From positions 31,959,678-32,023,677 of the forward strand of contig OW285238.1 in the NCBI GenBank assembly GCA_935421215.2: a DNA stretch of 64,000 bases, in the 5' to 3' direction. Position numbers and translations under genes: made by a program. This document shows positions 1 to 10,140 of this stretch, in pieces (positions within the stretch are counted from its first letter, which is position 1; each line of letters begins with the position of its first letter). Origin of the DNA: Melolontha melolontha. Taxonomy: Eukaryota; Arthropoda; Insecta; Coleoptera; Scarabaeidae. Below the pieces are notes generated by a model, which was given only the letters and a program-made list of their open reading frames with translations, was not told the origin of the DNA and ran no database searches.

Positions 1-123
1 TTCATTGCGGGCAAGAATCCAGTTTATAATGTATTTTAATTAAGAAATTGAAATAACGTTTTGTCAGGTAAGTCTGTTCAGATAACCTTTCGCATGTGGT
101 TTGATAATTTTTTTTTATAGAAA

Positions 124-1969
124 ATGGCGTCATGCAGTAGGCCATTAACCGAACGAGAGCTACAAGATGAAATTCAGAAAGTTATGGACGGGAAAGATGA
201 TTCACGTGTGGCAGCATGTGAGGATATGAAAAGTGATTGGGAGGAGGTAGACAACTTGGAGATTAAAGTGGGGTCGAGTGACGAAAGCGATTTGGAAGAG
301 AATGAGAAAGGTAAAATAACTTTGAGGACATCCTCAGGTAGTAGATTTATACTAGAAGAAAAAATCTGATTCTTAACAGTTCAGAAGCAACAAATAATAA
401 AAGTGTGTCATTTTAGGATAGCGTACCACTGACTAATTTATCCGAAACCAGAAAAGGGAAAAGGGGCATAATAACACCAAAATCCATAACTTTGAAAGGA
501 AAAAATGGTTACAAGTGGTCTACCAAACTTCCGCAAGATCAAAGAGAACCGCTAACCGAAATATTTATTTTGTGTCAGGAACTAAAGGTAGTGCCCAAAG
601 ATGTGCAACTATATCAGAATATTTACTGCATGTTCTTTCGGATAAAATTTTAGACATAATTATTAGCCACACTAACGCAGAAATTGCCAGACAGTCTAAA
701 AACTATGCCGAAAATACATCGTTCGTGTCAGCATTAGTAAAAGAAGAACTGTTGGCCTTACTTGCAATTTTGCTCATGTCTGTTGTAAAAAAGACAATCA
801 TTTGAATGCAAAGCAGATGTTTGATTCTACACTATGCGATTCATTTTATAAGTTGTGTATGAGCTGCGAGACCGATTCGTTTTCTTGATAAACTGCCTTC
901 GCTTTGATGATAAGACAACAAGAAAGGAAAGTACAAAAACGGACTCATTTGCACATATTCGCCAAGTATGGAATACTTTTATTACAACATGCAGAACATC
1001 ATACACCCCCTCTTCATAGCTGACATAGCGAGCAACTTTTAGATTTTCGAGGAAGATCTTCACTTAGGATGTACATTCCTAATAAACCATCAAAATACGG
1101 AATAAAAATTGTGATCCTTTGCTATTCTCCCTCGTAATATATACTTAGGAAAATCAACAGAAACAAATGGTTTACCATTTTCTGAATATTTTGTTAAAGA
1201 ATTGACCAAATCCGTCCACGGAAGCAATGCAAACATAACAACGCACAACTGGTTTACCTCAGTTTCACTGGCAGATGAACTTCTTGAAGAACAAAACTAA
1301 CCATTATAGGTACAATAAGAAAGAAATCCCACCCTTTGGAAATGCTGGAAGTCAAAGAACGGGAATCGCATTCGTCAATGTTTTGTTTCGACAGAAACAA
1401 AACATTAGTTTCATATGTGTCCAATATGTGGTATTATTACTATCACCAATGCATGAATGGGCTCAAATTTCTGAAAAAAATAACAAACCAGCAAGAATTG
1501 TTAACTACAATGAAACGAAATCTGGAGTGGATACTTTTGACCAAATGTGTTCAAACATGTCATGTAGTAGGAAGATCAGACGTTGGCCCTTGTGCGTTTT
1601 CTATGGAAAAATCAACGTTTCTTGTATTCATTCCTATGTCCTGTATTGTTGCAACAACATAAAATAACATAAAAGCCACTTCCTCGATTTCCATTCATGA
1701 TTAACCTAAGTCATCAAGTTGCAAGATCTGGGATGGAATACAGATTACGCACCAAAAATCTATGTCGTGATCTTCGCCGAAGTATAGGAGAAATTAATAA
1801 AGTCGAAGTTAAATGAAATAATATCCACTATGAAGAAGGTAAACGTTCCATATGCTTTTACTGCCTGAATCGATTAAGACGCATGACCACTACATACTGC
1901 CCTCAGTGTAAACACCCTATTTGCGGTGAGCATCGCGGAAAATGGTGCACCGCGTGCTTAAACGAATAA
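124..1969 (+). pseudogene. piggyBac-like transposase relic
   Basis: Broken piggyBac-family (DDE, TTAA-targeting) transposase readable in fragments from an ATG at 124 to a stop at 1967-1969. Order matches the family: an acidic, Glu/Asp-rich N-terminus (124-369); an N-terminal core fragment (about 515-805); the conserved block 'NKPSKYGIK' near 1080-1110; the C-terminal core with 'ETKSGVDTFDQM' near 1512-1545 and 'RRWPLCVFYGK' after it; and a terminal Cys-rich zinc-binding domain (about 1855-1966) with repeated CxxC pairs and a His. Stops and frame changes separate every block, so no functional protein is made. An AATAAA-like signal follows near 2044. I found no convincing TTAA-flanked inverted repeats. 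The family call is secure; the subfamily is not resolved. Confidence 0.85.
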
Positions 1970-3880
1970 ACAAATTTTCTTATAAAAAGTGTAAATGTTT
2001 TCTTAAAGGACCAATGATATAATGTTCTTATTTGTGTTCACAGAAATAAAAAGAAAAATTAGCTATTTTTTGTTTTGTTATAAAATCGTAAAACTTACGA
2101 CACAATCGTATTAACACTTAGTGCATCTTCACTTTTTCGTTTCACTGATTTTACATTTAGTCCTTCTTCAACTTTTTACTTTTGAATCTTACTAATCAGC
2201 TTTAGGTTTTCAATTCTTCTCGTTGTTCTCATTTCACTGACTTTGATTTATTTCTTTCGTTTCTATAGCTGTCTATAGCTCTGACACTTAAGTGTGTAAG
2301 TGTTTCGGCGGAATTTAAATTAAATCTTACCTTAGTTTTTGTGAATAATTTTAAATCGGCTAGTTTGTCCATTTAATAAATTTTTTCATTAATTCTTCAG
2401 GTCTCACAGGAGTCTTCCATACTACCATCCTTTACTTATGTTCAATCGCCTATCCTACATTTTCCACTTCCAAATTTGTAGTCTGCTATAGTCTGCTGCA
2501 GGATTTCTTTATTTTCATCTTAGAAAGGTGGTTAAGCTATAATACGTGCATGTACTAAATAGCATAATACCAGAAATGTTTCCTTTTATTCCTATGAAAT
2601 GCTAATCTAAAAGTACGCGGCATGTCAATGATTTGTACAATAATGCAGAGTTCTCTTCTGTAATCCAGAAGACTTAAGACTGTGACAGTATATTACATAC
2701 ATTTCTTTCTGTTTGTTTGTCTTCATTCCTTATTTGAACTTGCTTCGTTTGTCCTCTCGTAATTAAGAAAATGGAAAAATTGAAGCTTTGGAATCATAAC
2801 TTAACCTTTGAAGTTTATTGTAAAAGTGTTCCTGAATCGAAACCAGATGTTTTATAAATCCAAATTTTAAAAAGATTATTTTAAAAAGTCAACTATAGAA
2901 TTTATGAAAAATTAGAATTTCTGTTGTTTTGTTTCTTATCTTTTTCGAATTGTTATATCAAAATTACATAATATATTAACATATTGTAATCATCATAATA
3001 TTACTGTAGTATAAGAAGCATTGCTCTGAAGTTAGTTTTCAATAGTATTATAGTATTGCTTCTAATTAAGCTGGAATCTCTATGCGAATTACAAATTTCT
3101 ATTGAAGTTCTTCATTACGCCATTTGAGCGTTTGATAACGTTAATCTAATGTAAATAACAATGAATGCCAGCGGTAATATCGTTGTTATATAAACTGAAC
3201 ACAGACTGATTCATAAGGGGAAATTATTGACAAGCAAATTACAAATTGACAAGCTTTTAGGAATCAATACATGCATAAAATCAAACACGAAATATCCATT
3301 CGCATTTGAATCGAAATTTAATTCTATTAAATATTATTTATTTAAAATGTTCCTCTAAAATTAAAAATATTTATTAACATAACGAAATAAAAAACCTTTA
3401 AACAAATAAAATAGCAAATATTTGTTTAATATTAATAATAGACATAAATCCATCTAAATTTCCTTTTAATTAAATTATAAATCGGTTCTCTGTTAATAAA
3501 TGTTCCAATTCATAATTTGTACTAGAACTATTAAATAAGAAAATTTTTATTTTAAACTAAAGGAAACATCGTAACACAGGTACCAAAATTATATAATTAT
3601 TAGAGTTCAGTTATGTAAAAAATATATTTTTTATTATTAGGAATATCACCAAAATATTGTGAATATATCTATTCGACACTGAAATGCGATTAGCGACATC
3701 AAAAAATTACCTATTTTGCACAAAATTAAGCTTTAGTTCATACTTTTAGTTTATGTGCATAGAGTGAATGTTTTTTTACATTTTCAATAAAATCATATAC
3801 ATATTTTTGATCCATTAGTTTCGAACGTAAAAAAATATTTAAGGAAGCTCTTTTACGAGTCCAAGAATATAAAGATGTTT
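1970..3880. other. AT-rich stretch without recognised genes
   Basis: No coding similarity, tandem repeat or clear inverted repeat was recognised. Composition is strongly AT-rich with short homopolymer runs. It could include the 3' end of the piggyBac relic and the decayed 5' part of the BEL/Pao element that follows. Confidence 0.4.
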
Positions 3881-3881
3881 A

Positions 3882-4986
3882 ATACTAGGGTGGCTACGAT
3901 TCCTGGACCAACTTCCACGATATCTTCCTCAGAATCATTCACTCAAATGCATTCTTAAGTAAGTTCGAAAAAATGCAATATTTAAAAACCTATATCCGAA
4001 GTGAACCAAGCCGAGTAATTCAACATCGGGAACTACTGAAGAGAAGATATCACAATACCAGACTAATTGTAGGGAAACTAATAAGACAAATTTTTGGATA
4101 TACCACAATGTAACCAAGAATCCGCCGAAGAGATCAAGGACTTCAAGATGTCATTTCCGAATGCCTGAGAGCGTTAAACAATTTAGACATCAATACGGAA
4201 ACTTGGGGACCTATCATCAGTAGAATCATTACAAGAAAATGGGATCCAGAAAAAATCGAATTTACGAGCAATCCTTAGAAAATCCTCATCAGATACAAGA
4301 TTTCCAAATGCTGTTAAGATTTTTAGAAACAAGATTTCAGTCATTAGAAACAATATCCAACACAAAGAAGAAAAGTCCAGTCATTAACCATGAGAAACCA
4401 CATCAACCCAGTAATAAAGTTGCATGCCAATATGGTCAAATCATCAAATAGCATCCGAAAAATATAAAACGGTCTTCTAGGACAAAACATAGAGTTTGGA
4501 TGAATCGTTTCAGGAAAGATTAACAACATTCCACAACAAAGTAGTCAAATCCTAAGTACGATGTCACGAACGGATGAATATCAACAATTGGCTCGCAAAA
4601 GGAAACAAAAGGTGCAAGTGACATGGGCTGGATTTCAAGGCATAAAACGATGTCGACAAAGCAAAGGTCAAACTCCGAGATCACACAATAGAAGAAACTA
4701 TGAACCTACCACAGAACAACAAATGATAGGATTGAAGCTTATTTACCCAACAAATACAAAAGAGGATATAAGCCGTGAAGTATACTCCGGGACACATGGG
4801 AATATGTCCGATATGGGAGTGGTGTCCTTACAGGAAGCCGGAGAGAACGCAGTAAAAAGGCCAATTACAAACATTGTACCACTGGCTCTCAAATCAGAAC
4901 CAGAGGTGATCAAAGATAAAACAAAATTAGCGCTGCATCCAATAGTTAGGTATCTCCAGACGGCGACAAACGCCGATGAAACCTAA
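3882..4986 (+). pseudogene. BEL/Pao retrotransposon relic: gag fragment fused to pol C-terminus
   Basis: The first part (about 3890-4300) translates, with frame changes, into a BEL/Pao Gag region of the DUF1759 type: a 'SWTNFHDIF' block, then 'KMQYLKTYIRSEPSRVI', then 'LKRRYHNTR', then a 'LNNLDINTETWGPIISRII' block. From 4561 an open frame of 141 codons runs to a stop at 4984-4986. Its second half carries 'GTHGNMSDMGVVSL' and 'KRPITNIVPLAL', which match the C-terminal tail of BEL/Pao integrases, where Arg/Lys-Pro-Ile and Val/Leu-Pro-Leu motifs close the polyprotein. Protease, reverse transcriptase, RNase H and the integrase catalytic core are all missing between the two parts, so this is an internally deleted copy. 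No LTR pair was found. The gag identification is solid; the pol-tail identification is good but shorter. Confidence 0.72.
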
Positions 4987-5504
4987 GCCGAGAATCCTCA
5001 AGGCGACCGCATAATGATGAAGACAGGCAACCTCCCTGGTTGAGAGTCGTATTTTGTTTAATCTCATTTTAATCTAAATAAAATTGTATAATTCATATTT
5101 TATCATAATGGCACTGTATATGTTACGTATTATAATTTAGTATTATTAATCTAAATAAAATAGTTACGTATTATATTTAGCAATCAAATAATTAACATAT
5201 ACAAGTCAGGTATTTAATCTAAACTACTTCAGCAAACTGCTGATACAGAAACAATCATAGGTCAGGTGTTTAAAATAAACCAGCTCAATATTCAAAATCG
5301 TCATCGCATAAATATGATGAAGTGCAAGAATTGTGAGGTCATCAAAATGCATTATAAGCATCTCGGTAAACACCGTAATTAAAGTAGGTTATATCAGCAA
5401 TACCACAACAAAGTATTAAATGTCCTCGATATTCAATAAGGTTTAAGTAATGTATCTAAAATAAAAATGTTTAGAACTGTTGGAATTAAATTGTAAATAA
5501 GATT

Positions 5505-5547
<43 letters not shown>

Positions 5548-5810
5548 CATTATTTTTAATATATATATATATATATACCTTTTTTTTTGTTAAATAAAGC
5601 GTTAAGTAGTGTACTGTTCTTTACTCCCCTATTCATAGACCTTTGAGTCTATTCAAAAGGAAAATTGCCGAATGTTCCTCTACCTCCTGAATCGGTGATT
5701 ACCCGATTAGGAACGTGATTATACGCAGCCACATTCCACGAGAATAACTATAATCATATAAAAACATTGTATTTTTTATATTTTTATGGTTCAGCTGAAT
5801 CAAATATAAA
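4987..5810. other. AT-rich stretch, possible BEL/Pao 3' flank
   Basis: No gene recognised. The 60 bases after the stop could be the 3' non-coding end or LTR start of the BEL/Pao relic, but I could not find a second LTR copy. A (TA)n tract lies within it at 5508-5577. Confidence 0.35.
5508..5577. repeat. (TA)n microsatellite, interrupted
   Basis: Two runs of TA dinucleotides separated by a short AT-rich break; directly visible. Confidence 0.95.
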
Positions 5811-5961
5811 ATCCAAAAGTTTGTTCGTAAAACACGAGGTTCTACATCAGTTGACGTGTATTAAAGCCCACTATAGTCAATTGTAGAAGATTGTGAAAAT
5901 TTATTGAATAATGTTCCAGGTCGAACTGGTAAAGTTATACTAGATAAATTTGATAGTGTTA
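5811..5961 (+). pseudogene. hAT transposase fragment (upstream half)
   Basis: Translates in pieces to a segment containing 'CENLLNNVPGRTGKVILDKF', which resembles the middle of hAT-type transposases just before the dimerisation region. A clear hAT C-terminal fragment in the same orientation lies at 8754-8942, beyond a large palindrome, so the two are best read as one relic split by insertion. This half is short and degraded, so the family call rests mainly on its partner. Confidence 0.45.
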
Positions 5962-7552
5962 ATTATTACAAAAAAGGGGTTGGCTAATAATAAGGAAATT
6001 ATTTTGTAATACAATAATTAGATGGTGCTGATGAAGTTCCCTCAAAGGTCCAGGACGTGCGTGATAGTGGTTAATTAAAATAAATATACAACAACTTAAT
6101 ACATAAAATAAAACACAGCGGCGTCCTTAAAATTTGTATTTCTATTTACATAATAATAAATCGAAATTCGTATATTTAAGTAATTAAAACAAAAGTAATA
6201 TGTACACGAGGGGCAGTCAATAATTAATTAAAAATTAACACACAAAAAATACTCTGAAAACGAACGTTAAATTGCGCAGTAAATTAAGGGTTAATTGAAT
6301 ACGATCAATATAAAAATAATCTCTGTATCGGACAATACAGATTTACCTGTGAGTGGCGATGATGGTCACGTGGCCTTCGAAGATATACCTTGGTCAAGTA
6401 TATGTAGAGCGATGTTTGGCCGGAAGAATAAGAAATTAATTAGTTAAATTAATCTGAATTCGCTTAAAAGAATAATATATATTGAATAATACAAAATTAC
6501 CTTAGAAGCGAAGAGACACCGGACGGCATGGTAGCATCGTGACTTGGAAAGCACGATGAGCGATGTGTGTATCACTCTCGAACGTTTGGAAGAGAAGAAG
6601 GACCTAATAGTTTTCGTGTCGATAGGAAAGGGTCTAGAAAACGGTCTGTTTTATGATCCATCGAAGAGGGGGTCGATATCTTGAATTATAATTAATAAGA
6701 AGCGTGACCAAAAGATGACTTCTATCGATGTCATAAATATTATTAGAATAACCCTTGTGACATAAGCCTCCTAACGATATCAAACACAACATATAAAAGA
6801 AGATGTAAATAAATCTTTAGAATTAATTAACAATTTCTTATGCAAGACACTCATAGACATAAAAAATGTCTATCAAAGGGTGGGCGAATTGTTACGCTTA
6901 GCGTATAGAAGTTTTAATTCATTTATTTAAATACACATATTCGTCTTTAAATATCTCTATTAAATTATATTTAACATAGACATTTTTTACATTTGTACTA
7001 ACTGTACATTTTCGTTACAAAGAGAAAGTTTTTATTTTGTTATATATCTTTAGCTTTATTACCTGGACCGTCAACCGATAACCGTAATGTAGAATTTCTT
7101 CTAGATAAATACCATATTTTAAAAATTGTTTTAATATAATATTATTTACATCTTCTTTTATATGTTGTGTTTGATATCGCTAGGAAACTTATGTCGCAAG
7201 GGTTATTCTAATAATATCTATGACATCGATAGAAGTCATCTTTAGGTCGCGCTTCTTGTTAATTATAATTCAAGATATAGACCCCCTCTTCGATGGATCA
7301 TAAAACAGACCGTTTTCTAGACCCTTTCCTATCGACACGAAAACTATCAGGTACTTCTTCTCTTTCAAACGTTCGAGAGTGATACACACATCGCGCATCG
7401 TGCTGTCCAAGTCACGTTGCTACCATGCCGTTCGATGTCTCTTCGCTTCTAAGGTAATTTTGTATTGTAGTATATATGTTGAGCACTTGTGAAATTATTA
7501 CACTATTAAACTTAAATAAAACACCTTATATTTCACAAACAATAGTATATTG

Positions 7553-7595
7553 ACTATATGTACATTTCATGTGCACTGCACACATCCTCAGTAGT
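7553..7595 (-). ncRNA. Hammerhead ribozyme candidate (PLE arm, canonical core)
   Basis: On the minus strand: stem I ACUA/UAGU; core box CUGAGGA (7585-7591); stem II UGUG...CACA with one unpaired U at its base; then GAAA; then a short palindromic stem III AUGUACAU; predicted cleavage after AUA, just before UAGU. All conserved core positions (C3, G5, G8, A9, G12, A13, A14) are present. It follows a PLE coding tail. Fold drawn by eye only. Confidence 0.72.
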
Positions 7596-8053
7596 TACTA
7601 ATTTAAAAGTATTATTTATTTTTTTTAAGTACATGTATAGTAAAAAATATCTATTTTTTTGGTTAGGGGTGTAAAAATTACAATTATAAATGGTCAACAA
7701 ATGGTCAAAAACATGCAAATAAAAATATAAAAATAAAAATAAAAAATTATGGTCGTATATTGTAACAGTGCCTGCTAAAATCTATTGAAATTCCAAGAAG
7801 GACAAATTATGGGAAAGACCGTTACCTATGAAAAACAAGACATCTGACTGTGTTTGGCATGTCGGGTTCTATTAATAACAATATAGTAGCGTGAAAAGGA
7901 TCTATTAGTTATTAGATACTGTAGGTATACAATTTAAAAGTTTATTATTAATAGGTGACATGTCATTGTTAAGGAGGTAATTTTTGTATTTTTTCATATG
8001 TATGGCTTCCCACATGTCTAAATTTTTGCTATTACATTTTTTTTAAATTAGTA

Positions 8054-8096
8054 ACTACTGAGGATGTGTGCAGTGCACATGAAGTGTACATATAGT
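8054..8096 (+). ncRNA. Hammerhead ribozyme candidate (second PLE arm, A15.1 to G)
   Basis: Inverted partner of the motif at 7553-7595. Same stems I and II and the same CUGAGGA box (8058-8064), but GAAA reads GAAG at 8081-8084, turning the A15.1-U16.1 pair into a G-U wobble. Stem III is GUGUACAU. Activity is probably lower than that of the other arm. Confidence 0.55.
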
Positions 8097-8753
8097 CAAT
8101 ATACTATTGTTTGTAAAATATAAGGTGTTTTATTGAAGTTTAATAGTGTAATTTTGTATTGTTCAATATATATTATTCTTTTAAGCGAATTCAGATTAAT
8201 TTAACTAATTAATTTCTTATTCTTCCGGCCAAACATCGCTCTACATATACTTGACCAAGGTATATCTTCGAAGGCCACGTGACCCTCATCGCCACTCACA
8301 GGTAAATCTGTATTGTCCGATACAGAGATTATTTTTATATTGATCGTATTCAATTAACCCTTAATTTACTGCGCAATTTAACGTTCGTTTTCAGAGTATT
8401 TTTTGTGTGTTAATTTTTAATTAATTATTGACTGCTCCTCGTGTACATATTACTTTTGTTTTAATTACTTAAATATACGAATTTCGATTTATTATTATGT
8501 CAATATAAATACAAATTTTAAGGACGCCGCCGTGTTTTATTTTATGTATTAAGTTGTATATTTATTTTAAATAACCACCATCACGCACGTCCTGGACCTT
8601 TGAAGGAACTTCATCAGCACCATCTAAATATTGTATTACAAAATAATTTCCTTATTATTAGCCAACTCCTTTTTTGTAATATAATAAATAATTATTGTTT
8701 TCAAATGTTAATAGGAATATCAAAGATTTTATCATTATCATTAAGTTCGACTG

Positions 8754-8942
8754 TTAAAGACAATAATTTACATTTAGACCCCCAATATGAAAATATGCAC
8801 CTATTACTTCAGTTGAAGTCGAAAGAACGTTTTCAACGTATAAAAATATTTTAAGCAATGGAAGACAAAATTTTCGTGTCGAAAATCTAGAAAAGCACTT
8901 AATTATTATAATTGGTACAATAATAAATAAAGTAGATCTCAT
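8754..8942 (+). pseudogene. hAT transposase C-terminal (dimerisation) fragment
   Basis: Reading across one frame change gives 'PQYENMH' followed by 'TSVEVERTFSTYKNILSNGR' and 'RVENLEKHLI'. This is the hAT C-terminal dimerisation signature: S-V-E-x-E-R-x-F-S, then Y-K-x-I-L-S, then an E-N-L helix. It is close in pattern to the BED-finger hAT transposases at 35 kb and 59 kb in this window. The upstream half is on the far side of the palindrome at 5962-8686. Not functional. Confidence 0.7.
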
Positions 8943-9604
8943 TGTGAAAGTGAATAGTTATTAATAATAACTATGCATATAATTCTATGGATGCTACTTA
9001 ATAATATAAAAACTTGTTAAATTATTAAATAATATCAATATTACATGTATATAGTTATTAATTGTAATCTTTTACCATATTATTATGCAATGTTCGTATC
9101 ATATATTATGTAATAATAATAATTTTTTATGTATAAATGTAATTTAGACTACTTTTTGTTGTTTTACTACTCTTTCCTTGATTGCCAGTAAGCAAATACA
9201 TCCAAAATAAAGTGCATACAAATGTATAAATGGTACAAATAAAGCATATATTTGACATATTTTTGGGAAGAACGCGCATATTTAAAGCGTTCTTGTACAT
9301 ATAAATCCGAACTTTAGTCATTATGGTCACTATATTAATAAATACTAAAGTTACCTCTATGCAATTTTATTCAGTCAATTATTTCTGAAAATCTTTCAAA
9401 CGCGACTCGAACACACGATATTGATAAAACATATATGAGACGTGCGCACGTGTTATGGCTTCAAAAAAACGCTTTGAACGGTAATTGGTGCCATTAGCAT
9501 TCGAGATTTGACGATATGTAAGAAAATATAATAGATTGAAAATTTAGAATTTAACAATAGAATTTAACATTCTCTTAATTAAGTTATAATTTAAGCAAGA
9601 AAAT
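8943..9604. other. AT-rich stretch without recognised features
   Basis: No coding similarity or repeat structure seen on either strand. Confidence 0.4.
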
Positions 9605-10140
9605 TGTGAATTGAATAATTAGCCAAAGACTAGTACATGCTGACGACATAGCACTAATAATAGAATAAAGCAAAAATACAAAAAAAAAAAACAATTAATT
9701 GAAGAAAATCATTGTGATTACAAAAGGGACTAAGATAATGAAAATCAGTGTAAATTAAGAAAATCGGGAAAAATTATGTGGGGTGAGGATATCCTGGAAG
9801 AGCTTTGAAACAAATATTTGCAAAAATTACGTAATCGACACAGAATTTTTAAATAGGGTATATAATACAATGTAATGTGTCGCACTAGAGGCTGCATTTT
9901 CAGATTATAGAGGCTTTACTCGTGGAGTCCCTCAAGGTTTAGTACTGGGCCCACCTTTACTCACAATTTATACATCTAGATTTAACACAGTCCATAAAAG
10001 TTCCAGGGTACATAGGTATGCAGATAACATTCAGATGTATAATTCATTCTTGGTAACTGATTATTTATCGGCCATTCATAATTTTAATGAAATTACAGAA
10101 CTGTTTCTCGAAACTATTTTTGCAAGATTAATTAACTGAA
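9605..10140 (+). pseudogene. Non-LTR retrotransposon reverse-transcriptase scraps
   Basis: Two RT-like blocks on the plus strand. Near 9622-9660 the text reads 'RLVHADDIALI', matching the catalytic Y/H-A-D-D box. From about 9885 a second stretch reads 'GVPQGLVLGPPLLTIYTS' and then 'YADNIQMYNSF', i.e. the conserved GVPQGSVLGP motif followed by Y-A-D-(D to N)-x-Q of CR1/Jockey-like LINE RTs. The catalytic Asp pair in the second block is already broken. The two blocks are in the wrong order for a single RT, so they are probably remnants of two insertions or a rearranged one. Confidence 0.62.

Larger units (their letters stand above)
7469..8148 (-). mobile_element. Penelope-like element 3' fragment with hammerhead-bearing inverted arms
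   Basis: A 680-bp insertion bounded by a perfect 14-bp direct repeat (7455-7468 and 8149-8162). Its ends are inverted arms (about 7490-7610 and 8040-8148), each holding a hammerhead motif. Between them, on the minus strand, an open stretch of about 40 codons (8033 down to a stop at 7905-7907) contains 'LDMWEAIHMKK' and 'LLNNDMSPINNKLL'. That is the shape of the C-terminal tail after the GIY-YIG domain in Penelope-like elements: a Leu-x-x-Glu-Ala/Ile helix, then 'LLN(D/N)', then 'SP(L/I)'. PLEs are known to carry hammerheads in their pseudo-LTRs, and here the coding tail is followed downstream on the same strand by the motif at 7553-7595. RT and the rest of the endonuclease are absent (5' truncation). 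Confidence 0.7.
5962..8686. repeat. Large palindromic element (about 1 kb arms)
   Basis: The segment from about 5962 to 6812 reappears in reverse complement on the right, split in two blocks: about 7143-7454 and 8149-8686. Matching landmarks include the 'GGCCGGAAGAATAAG' region near 6420 and its complement near 8222, and 'CATCGAAGAGGGGGTC' near 6660 and its complement near 7276. The central unpaired loop is about 6813-7142. The right arm is interrupted by a 680-bp PLE fragment (7469-8148). No transposase or RT is encoded in the arms. It lies between two halves of a hAT relic, so it probably inserted there. The class is unknown; a foldback or MITE-like element is plausible. Confidence 0.75.

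Noticed and set aside
6035..6065. CTGATGA box in the palindrome arm (and its inverted partner near 8590-8615) as a hammerhead
   Set aside because: No GAAA box at the right distance, stem II does not close, and flanks do not pair as stem I.
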